A stretch of DNA of 64,000 bases, from positions 22,676 through 86,675 of the forward strand of contig NZ_VOSL01000011.1 of the NCBI RefSeq assembly GCF_007997005.1, written 5' to 3'. This DNA is from Lujinxingia vulgaris. GTDB lineage: Bacteria; Myxococcota_A; Bradymonadia; Bradymonadales; Bradymonadaceae. The translations under genes were made by a program, and so were the position numbers. Position 1 is the stretch's first letter; the number at the start of each line of letters is the position of its first letter. Of this stretch, positions 18,125 to 25,377 are shown in pieces. Under the pieces are notes generated by a model, which worked only from the letters and a program-made list of their open reading frames with translations, did no database searches and was not told the origin of the DNA.

Positions 18125-18646
18125 ATGAATGTGGAACACCGTGCTGTGATCGCGGCCAGCCCTGACGCGGTCTTTACCTATATTCAGAGCCCCGAATACC
18201 ACAGGGCGCTCGTGCCCCACTTGCGCCTGGTCGAGGCGATTGAGCCCGTGAGCGAAGAGCGCGCTGACGATGGCACGCTTACGCGCGTGGCTCGCTACAC
18301 CGCGCGCGCCGAGCTGCCCCGCTTTCTCAAACGTTTTGAAGACAAAGCCCCCGAGTATGTGTACTGGGAGGAGCGCAGCGTGCTCAACCCCACCACCCGG
18401 GAGCTGCGCTACGAGATCGTGCCGGAGATGCCCGAGAAGTGGCGTAGCTACTACTCCAATGAGGGCTCACTGCGCGTCGAGGCCGATCCCGCCGGCAATG
18501 CGAGCGTCGTGGTGCAGAACCTGGAGTTTAAGGTCTCGGTGCCGGGCCTCTCGCTCTTTATCGGCAAAGCGTTGCGCTCCGAGATCACTCAGATCTTCGA
18601 GGCCCAGGCCACCGTGCTCCGCGAGCATTTTGGCGCAAACGCCTGA
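18125..18646 (+). CDS. SRPBCC (START-like, DUF2505-type) protein
   Basis: The 173-residue soluble protein begins MNVEHRAVIAASPDAVFTYI, the usual first strand and helix of the SRPBCC lipid-binding fold, and ends with a long amphipathic helix (ITQIFEAQATVLREHF). Residues in the middle resemble DUF2505, a family found mainly in actinobacteria and deltaproteobacteria with no proven ligand. GGAG at 18114-18117 supports the ATG at 18125 over upstream starts. It is 97 bases after pilI and ends just before a strong terminator. A role linked to the pilus is not supported. Confidence 0.75.
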   Translation: MNVEHRAVIAASPDAVFTYIQSPEYHRALVPHLRLVEAIEPVSEERADDGTLTRVARYTARAELPRFLKRFEDKAPEYVYWEERSVLNPTTRELRYEIVPEMPEKWRSYYSNEGSLRVEADPAGNASVVVQNLEFKVSVPGLSLFIGKALRSEITQIFEAQATVLREHFGANA

Positions 18647-18675
18647 GGCGCGCTCACAACCTGCGATTGACGCAA

Positions 18676-18710
18676 AAAGCCCCGACGGAGCCAGGCTCCG
18701 TCGGGGCTTT
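18676..18710. terminator. Bidirectional terminator between the SRPBCC gene and the metalloprotease gene
   Basis: Seventeen-base perfect stem AAAGCCCCGACGGAGCC (18676-18692) pairing with 18694-18710, with A and T runs at both ends. It serves the two convergent genes on either side. Confidence 0.88.
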
Positions 18711-18776
18711 ATGATGGTCGCTAACACCTTTTACCCCCGCCGCGCCCCGAAGGTCGCGGCGGAGGTGTGACTGCAA

Positions 18777-21700
18777 TCAGCGCTGGACGCTGGCACCCAG
18801 GGCGTCGAACACGAAGCGGCTCATGTCCATCTTGGCCACGACGTTGTTCAACTGCTCTTCGCGGATCTCCGCGTACTCACGAGCGTCTTCATACGCCGGG
18901 GTACCCGGCTCGGCGTCCGCCAGAAGTTCCTGACCGAAGTGGTACTCGGCCAGAAGATCATTGGCGCGGTCGATCATACGACCCGAAATCGAGCGACCTT
19001 CGACATCAGCCGACTGGTAGATCTGACCGGTCATCGGGTGGATGAACTGCTTGACCTCGATATCCGGACCGAAGGGCTGGTTCTGGCCATTGGTCACACC
19101 GATCTTGAGGTAGTGCGTGAAGTCCACGTAGCGGTCTTCCCAGGTCGAGTTGTAGATGAGGCCACCGACCATCATGTTGAACTCGTGGTTGATCGACTGC
19201 GGCGTGAAGATACGCGGCATCCCTTCCTGCGGGTTGCTCAGACCAAGGCCGAAGCTCGCCGCCGAGATCGGACGCGGGTCGTCGTACTGACCGTTGTCAA
19301 TGACACCGCCGTACTCCGTGTAGTCACCCAGGAGCACACCTTCGAGCATGCTGAGCATCTCACCCTTGAAGACCGTCCAGAACGAGAGGTTCGTGGCGCG
19401 GAAGTCGGTGAAGAAGGTGCTCTGCGCGAAGTTCGCGTTGATGTCGAAGATCGACTGCGAGGCGACCATCTTGTCGATGTAGGTACCGACACGGTCGATG
19501 CGGTAATCGTACTCATCGGTGAACCCGAAGTTGTAGTGGTTACCGATACCCTTGGGGATGTCGATGTAGTCATCACACTCACCGTAGTCGGCGTGGTACT
19601 CGGCCGGCAGGTAGGTGTTGTTCAGGTCGAAGTACCAACCTTCATCCAGGCGAGAGTTGGCCGGCTCGTACTTGCAGAAGCGGCCCGGCTCAGCCATCGC
19701 CATAACTTCGTTGTAGAAGTTGAAGGTGTCGATGGAAGCGGTCAGCAGGTCATCGGTGTAATCACCCAGGTTATAGAAGCGGTAGAGGCCGTAGTAACGG
19801 AAGGGCTCCTGCGCCATCTGGAAGGTGGAGTACACGCGGTTGATGTAGTTGCTGTAGTTCTCGTAGCCACGGCTGATGTGGTGACGACGGTAACGCCAGA
19901 AGGTCTGCAGCGCACGGTAGGTGTCGAAGCTGTGGTTGACGATCTCACGCTGGTTGGCACCGAAGTCCCAGATCGAGCAGTTGAGAATGCCGCCACGGAA
20001 CTCATCGGAGCAGAACTCGTAGGCGACGGTACGGTCGAGGTTGGGCTGGTTACCCTGATTCAGGTCGAAGTTCGCCCAGTTACGGGTGTTGGCCTGAATG
20101 CCCTGACGACGACGCTCCTTGGCTTCGCTGATCGGCATGTAGCTACGACCATTGATGAGGATATCGATGCCCTGAGCGTAGACCGCCGGGTCGATGTTAC
20201 CGGTGGCCGGCGCGCCGGCGAGGATGCGCGGCATCTGCTTGTAGTCGCTCAACCAGGAGTCCTGCTCGAGCTGGTTGGGCAGCTGCACCGAATCATCCCA
20301 GGTCTCGACCACTTCGGCGTACGCAAACGCGATGGCGGCGTAGTCGTACTTACCAAGGCCCTGGAAGCGGCCGGTGAGGTCACCGGTGTAGTCCATGACG
20401 CTGGCAAGCTGGTACTCGGCCTGGCTGGCGTAATCGACCTCTTTGCCGATGATCTGCTCAGCGAGTTCGCCCTGGAGGCTGTAGGCCTGCTCACGGGTGA
20501 TGGTGCCGTCCACAACAGCCTGCTCAATGTGCCAGTACTCGTCGTGGAAGTTGAGCGCGTCGGTGCTCGCCGAGAAGTTGTGGCGAAGACCCACGGTGTG
20601 GCCGATCTCGTGGAGCTGAGTACCGATGAACATCTTGTTCATGAAGTACTCAATGATGTCGGCGCGGCTCTTGCCTTTGAAGTAGTCAGCGGCACCACGG
20701 TAGGTGACCAGCATCTCCGCAGAGCGGGTCAGCGAGTCGTAGGTCATGATGCTGCGCTCGGCGAGCATGCGGTCACGCTGCTCAACACGCGCAAAGGTGT
20801 GACGCGGGGTGTGCACGTCGAGGTAAGCCTGGTGAAGCTGCTCGTCGTTGAAGGAGGGGCCAAAACGCTCACGCGCGGTGGCCTCAATGGCCATGGCCGT
20901 CTCCACATCACGCATCAGGAAGTTCTTGACGGTGGGGCTCTGCAAGAACTCCACCATGCGCTCGTCCTGCGCGTCGAGCTTCTCGCTGGCCATCGAGACG
21001 ATGTCGGCTTCACGCTGGATGCGATCTTTACCGTGGGCAAGAATGAAGTCGTGAAGCTCGTTGACTTCGGGGCGCTCGTGCAGGCCGACCTTGCTCGTCT
21101 GCGAGGGGTTCACCCCGGAGCGACGCGCCATCTCTTCTTTGGCTTCCGGCGTCAGGTTGAAGCGGCGGCTGGCCGTATCACTGTCGTGGAAGAGGTCGCG
21201 GCGAATCTGGGTACCGTACATGATGTCGGTGTCGGAGAGCTCACCGTTGAAGTACTGCATCAGGTCGGCAGCGTAGGTGGCCGACTTGCGGATGTAACCA
21301 CCGGCGAAGTTGGCGTTACCGCTGATGATCTGACCGGTGAGCGGGTCGGCGGCCGAGGGACCGTAGCCGGCCCAGGGTACATCGGTCTCAACCCAGTTGA
21401 AGAAGCTGTAGCGAAGGTCACCGATGCGCTCATAGGTGAAGCGCTCGTCTTCGATGTCGCGGGTCTCGGTGGCGTACTCGAGCTCGGCGCAGAGCTGCAC
21501 GCGGCTCTCGTTGCTCAGGCCCCAGAGCGCGGCTTCCAGAGCCTCATCGCTGGAGGGGTTACCGACGAACTCACGGAAGATCTCGGAGGGGCTGGTGCGG
21601 TCGGCCGCCTGGCCCACGCCGTGGGTGTTACGCCACTGAACCAGCGGGCCGGGGTGGCAGCTGTTCTCGACGATGCGGTACATCTTGGTGTGGCCGTACT

Positions 21701-22964
21701 CGTCCATCAGGACGGTGTCGAGCTGCTCGTCGTCGATATTCTGCGCGAGCTTCACGGCGTTACGGAAGGCCTTGTTCCACTCTTCCGCGGTGACCTGCGC
21801 CGCCTCGAACATGAACTCGGGGTATTCCGCGTTGAGGTGGTAGGTGATCGGCTGCGGGACGCGCTCGGAGTAGGGCAACTCGTTGCCGTTCTCGTCGAGC
21901 ATCGTCTGCCAGATGTTCCAGCGGTTGGCGTAGTAGCGGCGGGTGTCGTCGGCGGTGCCGACAAAACGGTCCCAGGCCACCCGCTCGGTGCGGAAGTAGC
22001 CGAAGCGCTGGTGGTAATCGAAGGTCGCCGGGCCACAGAGCTGCTCCCACTCATAGCCGTACTGCTGAAGCATCCAGCCGCGGACCTGGTCGTTACACTC
22101 CACCTCAACTTCGTAGCCGAGGTCCTGGTCGACGATGGAGGCCACCAGCATCGGATCGCCGTACTCGGATCCGTCGCGGGTCACCTGCATGTTGTCGGTG
22201 TACTGCATCGGGATGAAGGTCTCCTCTTCGGGGACCTTCATAAAGGAGGAGCGCACGCGCACACGACCACCTTCACAGCTGAAGATGGTGTCGTAGCCGT
22301 AGGCGCCGTAGCAGGCGTAGATGTCGGGCTCGTAGGAGTACTCAGCGACGGTATCGATGTAGTCTTCCGAGATGCGAGCGCGATCCTTATCGACCCGGCC
22401 GTCATCCTGAGGGACGGTGCGACCGGCCGGCGCAAAGCGCCCCAGCTGGCTCTGGAAGTTCCAGAAACCGTCGATCATGTTGCGATCCCAGGCCACGCGC
22501 ATGTAATCGCGCTCGTACCAGGGACGGTCGCTCATGTTCTCGACGATCTGGTTGCTGGGCTCACCGGTCGAGGGGTTATAGGCGCGCTGAATGTCGAAGT
22601 GCCCCATGATGGGGTAGGCGGCCACGACGCCCAGGCGGCGCGACTCTTCTTCGTCAAAGCCTTCCATCAGGCCGTCGGCCAGCTCCACCGTCGAGTGGGC
22701 GTAGAGGAAGTTTTCGGTCACCGTCCAGCGAATTCGCTTGAGCGAGCCTTCCTGCGCCGCGAAGATGACCGAGCCCTGCATGTCGGTGTCGGTCACCACC
22801 TGACGCATGTACCACTCGTCATCATTTTCAAAGAGAGCCTTCTCCACGACATTGGGCTGAACGCGGTTGATGTCGCCGACTTGCTCGACACACCCTACCG
22901 CGCTGCTCAGCGCCACTGCCACTACGGCCCCGGCCATCGCTTGCCAGGTCGTTGCTAATCTCAT
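18777..22964 (-). CDS. Very large zinc-dependent metalloprotease lipoprotein (metzincin type)
   Basis: The 1395-residue precursor has a lipoprotein signal (AVVAVALSSAVGC, Cys25) and so should be anchored in the outer membrane or face the outside. The catalytic motif HEIGHTVGLRHN at residues 785-796 is HExxHxxGxxH, three zinc ligands and the catalytic Glu, as in metzincins; a Met-turn candidate SVMDYTG follows about 90 residues later. The arrangement resembles the large DUF5117-type zinc proteases of myxobacteria. The other parts are rich in Tyr, Asn, Asp and Trp and carry no motif I recognise. GGAGG precedes the ATG. Substrate unknown; a role in predation or matrix turnover is inference. Confidence 0.85.
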   Translation of the reverse strand: MRLATTWQAMAGAVVAVALSSAVGCVEQVGDINRVQPNVVEKALFENDDEWYMRQVVTDTDMQGSVIFAAQEGSLKRIRWTVTENFLYAHSTVELADGLMEGFDEEESRRLGVVAAYPIMGHFDIQRAYNPSTGEPSNQIVENMSDRPWYERDYMRVAWDRNMIDGFWNFQSQLGRFAPAGRTVPQDDGRVDKDRARISEDYIDTVAEYSYEPDIYACYGAYGYDTIFSCEGGRVRVRSSFMKVPEEETFIPMQYTDNMQVTRDGSEYGDPMLVASIVDQDLGYEVEVECNDQVRGWMLQQYGYEWEQLCGPATFDYHQRFGYFRTERVAWDRFVGTADDTRRYYANRWNIWQTMLDENGNELPYSERVPQPITYHLNAEYPEFMFEAAQVTAEEWNKAFRNAVKLAQNIDDEQLDTVLMDEYGHTKMYRIVENSCHPGPLVQWRNTHGVGQAADRTSPSEIFREFVGNPSSDEALEAALWGLSNESRVQLCAELEYATETRDIEDERFTYERIGDLRYSFFNWVETDVPWAGYGPSAADPLTGQIISGNANFAGGYIRKSATYAADLMQYFNGELSDTDIMYGTQIRRDLFHDSDTASRRFNLTPEAKEEMARRSGVNPSQTSKVGLHERPEVNELHDFILAHGKDRIQREADIVSMASEKLDAQDERMVEFLQSPTVKNFLMRDVETAMAIEATARERFGPSFNDEQLHQAYLDVHTPRHTFARVEQRDRMLAERSIMTYDSLTRSAEMLVTYRGAADYFKGKSRADIIEYFMNKMFIGTQLHEIGHTVGLRHNFSASTDALNFHDEYWHIEQAVVDGTITREQAYSLQGELAEQIIGKEVDYASQAEYQLASVMDYTGDLTGRFQGLGKYDYAAIAFAYAEVVETWDDSVQLPNQLEQDSWLSDYKQMPRILAGAPATGNIDPAVYAQGIDILINGRSYMPISEAKERRRQGIQANTRNWANFDLNQGNQPNLDRTVAYEFCSDEFRGGILNCSIWDFGANQREIVNHSFDTYRALQTFWRYRRHHISRGYENYSNYINRVYSTFQMAQEPFRYYGLYRFYNLGDYTDDLLTASIDTFNFYNEVMAMAEPGRFCKYEPANSRLDEGWYFDLNNTYLPAEYHADYGECDDYIDIPKGIGNHYNFGFTDEYDYRIDRVGTYIDKMVASQSIFDINANFAQSTFFTDFRATNLSFWTVFKGEMLSMLEGVLLGDYTEYGGVIDNGQYDDPRPISAASFGLGLSNPQEGMPRIFTPQSINHEFNMMVGGLIYNSTWEDRYVDFTHYLKIGVTNGQNQPFGPDIEVKQFIHPMTGQIYQSADVEGRSISGRMIDRANDLLAEYHFGQELLADAEPGTPAYEDAREYAEIREEQLNNVVAKMDMSRFVFDALGASVQR

Positions 22965-23431
22965 TGCCGTCCTCCGTCAGATCTCGGTGAGACACCGAAC
23001 CAAACTGTCAGTTTCTGTTATCAAGCGTTCACCTGCTAACACTGACAGATTCTTATTCAATAACCGTGCCGACCTTCGAGATCGGCGCCGTTAAGGTAGT
23101 GGACTAAAACACAAAATGGGGGGCCTGCTGTCAAGGCGAAATCCCGAGAGAGGGCCATAAAGTGCTGAATTCTCGCGCTCCGGCAGCGTTTATGGAGAGC
23201 GGACCCCGACGCGCTCATCGGCGCCGGACAGCCAGCGTGATCGCCACCGGAGCCCACCGGCCCGAAGGTGGCGTTAGAATCCTGACGGCGCCCTCTCGGG
23301 GTTGAGAGCGCGCGATTTGCGCTTAAAGTTCCACGCTTGCTTAGGCATGGCATTTCGATTAGAGCCATCGCCGGGCGCGTAACGAATTGTTTGGATAGTA
23401 CGCGCACACCACTTTCAAGGAGAGGCCACTT
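22965..23431. other. Divergent intergenic region, 467 bases
   Basis: Lies between the metalloprotease gene and the RlpA-like gene, both reading outward. It contains the palindrome at 23002-23014 and a further CTGACAG at 23042. I found no promoter with good hexamers and spacing, no hairpin with a T run and no credible short gene; a long minus-strand frame here is antisense to the RlpA-like gene. Confidence 0.5.
23002..23014. promoter_or_regulatory. Candidate operator palindrome
   Basis: AAACTG-T-CAGTTT is a perfect palindrome 38 bases upstream of the metalloprotease start codon; a half site CTGACAG recurs at 23042-23048. Position suggests a repressor or activator site, with no known match. 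Confidence 0.35.
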
Positions 23432-23920
23432 ATGTCTCTTATGAACTGGGTCGTACTTATCGCGATGTATTCGCAGCTGGCCGTCGGCGGGGAGTCGATT
23501 GAGCTGAGCGCCGTGGAGCTTCCGCCTGTGCAGCAGGCCGGGCTCGCATCCTGGTATGGCGATGGCGCCTGGCATGGCGACATCACCGCCAATGGCGAGG
23601 CCTTTGACCCGATGCAGTTTACCTGTGCCCACCGCTCGCTGCCTTTTGATACGATGGTGCTGATTGAGAACCGCGCCAACCGACGGCGCGTCTGGTGCCG
23701 TATCAACGATCGCGGCCCGTACGGCTACGTCAACGACGAGGGGGAGTGGGACTTTGTTGTCTCCAGCTCTCCTGATAAAAACTGGCGGGGGATTCTGGAC
23801 ATGTCGATCGCCACGGCGCGCGCGCTGGGCACGACGGAGGTGGGGTTGCAGAACGTCTATCTGCGCTACTGGACGCGTAACAGCCCGCCCAACTTCCACC
23901 TCGCTGCGCTCAACCCCTGA
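23432..23920 (+). CDS. RlpA-like double-psi beta-barrel protein
   Basis: The 162-residue product has a hydrophobic N-terminus (MSLMNWVVLIAMYSQLAVGG) that can serve as a signal peptide, followed by the RlpA pattern GLASWYGDGAWHGDITANGE, TCAHRSLPFDTMVLIENRAN and RINDRGPY. RlpA proteins are septal lytic transglycosylases acting on naked glycan strands; the conserved Glu (TANGE) and Asp (NDRGPY) are present. It lacks the SPOR domain and the lipobox of E. coli RlpA, so it is a minimal form. AAGGAGAGG precedes the start. The next gene begins 37 bases later on the same strand. Confidence 0.85.
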   Translation: MSLMNWVVLIAMYSQLAVGGESIELSAVELPPVQQAGLASWYGDGAWHGDITANGEAFDPMQFTCAHRSLPFDTMVLIENRANRRRVWCRINDRGPYGYVNDEGEWDFVVSSSPDKNWRGILDMSIATARALGTTEVGLQNVYLRYWTRNSPPNFHLAALNP

Positions 23921-23957
23921 GCCCGGCGGCTGCTCTCTCTCGCTCCCCTTCTGCGCT

Positions 23958-24935
23958 ATGAACCAAACTCCACGACGACGACGACCGCTGGCGGCGCTGG
24001 CATGCTGTGCGGCGCTCTGGCTCTCCAGCGGCTGCGCGATGACGCGTCAGGCGCTCCAACCCATGGTCTGCGACGCGCCCGAGGTCAGCTCACAGATGCG
24101 CGCTCAGATCATCGCCGAGCACGAGCTTAATCAGGCGCTGACCCAGGCTCAGCTCGACGCCAACGAGTTCTGGGCGATGGCGCAAAGCGAGGATGTCCCC
24201 GCGGAAGGCGAAGAGCTTATCGAGGAGGAGGTCGCTGCCAGCGCACAGACGCGCCGGCTCCAGCGAGAGGTGGTCGAGGAGGACGAGGAGGTTGCTCAGC
24301 CCACGCGCGATCCTCTTGAGCCGGTCGATCCATTCGTGGCCGATGCGCAGGCGGTCTTTGAGAGTGACGCGGATCGCGAGGTCTTTGCCGCGGCGCATGG
24401 TGTCACGCCGGAGGAGGGGGCGCTGGCCTTCGTGGGTCCTTTTATGCGTTATCAGGATGGCGCGGCGGCGGTCTACACACCCGGCCAGAGCTTGAACTTC
24501 TACACCAACGGGCAGCTGCATGCGCAGCTCGACCTGAGTCACACCGCGACCGACGGCGTAAGCTGGGAGGGAATCACCGAGCATCAGCCCGGCGCGCTCC
24601 GGGTCGTGCGTGACGGCACCCTGCAGGTGCTCATTCCTTACGCGGTGGATCGCGGTGAGGAAGGCGCGCGTGACTACTATGTGGGCATCTACAAGGTGAT
24701 CGGCAACTTCGTCGGACGCATCTTTGAGCGCCGCATCGCACACCGTCCGGCTGCGGATGCCGAGGTGCAGGTGCTCGGCGCGATCACATTTATGCGCGGG
24801 GCATCGCACCGGGCGATTGGCTGGACGCCGCTGGGTGAAGAAGGCGGTGAGCCCGAAGTGCTGCGCTGGAACAACTGGGAAGGGGTCTTCCGGGTTCCCG
24901 GCCCCCCGCCCACGGCGCCGAAGCCGCGCTCCTGA
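23958..24935 (+). CDS. Lipoprotein of unknown function
   Basis: The 325-residue precursor begins with an Arg-rich n-region and lipobox LSSGC (Cys26). Residues about 75-130 are strongly acidic (EGEELIEEEV, VVEEDEEVAQPTRDP), and the C-terminal 180 residues look like a folded beta-rich domain (FYTNGQLHAQLDLSHTATDG; GIYKVIGNFVGRIFERRI). I recognise no family. The frame is open upstream inside the RlpA-like gene, but the ATG at 23958 starts the signal peptide. Closeness to the RlpA-like gene suggests one transcript and an envelope role. Confidence 0.75.
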   Translation: MNQTPRRRRPLAALACCAALWLSSGCAMTRQALQPMVCDAPEVSSQMRAQIIAEHELNQALTQAQLDANEFWAMAQSEDVPAEGEELIEEEVAASAQTRRLQREVVEEDEEVAQPTRDPLEPVDPFVADAQAVFESDADREVFAAAHGVTPEEGALAFVGPFMRYQDGAAAVYTPGQSLNFYTNGQLHAQLDLSHTATDGVSWEGITEHQPGALRVVRDGTLQVLIPYAVDRGEEGARDYYVGIYKVIGNFVGRIFERRIAHRPAADAEVQVLGAITFMRGASHRAIGWTPLGEEGGEPEVLRWNNWEGVFRVPGPPPTAPKPRS

Positions 24936-25042
24936 GTCCGTGAAAAAACGACAGCTCGCTTGCCCGGGACGCTAAGCGTGCGCTAACTTTGTGTCGAGCT
25001 TATTCTTTTCTGCATGCAGCGACGCGAGAACCGGAGGCCAGG

Positions 25043-25291
25043 GTGGTATTCAACGTCCGATGTTTTAAATGTGGTGCGCACGATGTTCGTCTGGTTCTCG
25101 GCGGTCGTGCCATCATCCACGCGCGTTGCCACAGCTGCGACACCAACCTCCTGGCCGAGGTGATGGCGCTCGAAGAAGAGGCGATGCGTACGCGCAGCTC
25201 CCATCGAGAGCGGCAGATCACGTCGACCTCCTTGCGTGCGCTGGGTGCCGAAGAGACCGACGTCCCTGATACGGCGAGCAGCGCCGGCTAG
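25043..25291 (+). CDS. Small zinc-ribbon-like protein
   Basis: Predicted 82 residues. Two Cys pairs, RCFKCGAHDVRL and ARCHSCDTNLL, are 18 residues apart, as in a zinc ribbon, followed by a charged helix and a flexible tail. GGAGG at 25033-25037 is spaced correctly for a GTG start at 25043; an upstream TTG at 24989 has no such site. The gene ends before a terminator shared with the convergent ClpA-like gene. No family is recognised; DNA, RNA or protein binding are all possible. Confidence 0.65.
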   Translation: MVFNVRCFKCGAHDVRLVLGGRAIIHARCHSCDTNLLAEVMALEEEAMRTRSSHRERQITSTSLRALGAEETDVPDTASSAG

Positions 25292-25343
25292 GGCACGCCC
25301 CCCGAGAACCATGACGGGCTGTTGTAAGATTGAAGATCGAGAT

Positions 25344-25377
25344 CGCCTGAACGCACCCGCGCGTTCAGGCGTTTTTT
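25344..25377. terminator. Terminator overlapping the end of the ClpA-like gene
   Basis: Stem CGCCTGAACGC / GCGTTCAGGCG (25344-25354 with 25361-25371), 6-base loop, then six T. It is a standard terminator for the plus-strand zinc-ribbon gene. The TGA stop of the minus-strand AAA+ gene (25365-25367) lies inside one arm. Confidence 0.85.

Noticed and set aside
18939..22958. Plus-strand ORF of 1339 codons antisense to the metalloprotease
   Set aside because: It is a shadow of the codon bias of the real gene: rich in Val, Leu, Gly and His without motifs, no ribosome site. The minus-strand protein has a signal peptide and a zinc site.
23057..23899. Minus-strand ORF of 280 codons
   Set aside because: Overlaps the RlpA-like gene almost fully and has no recognisable domain.
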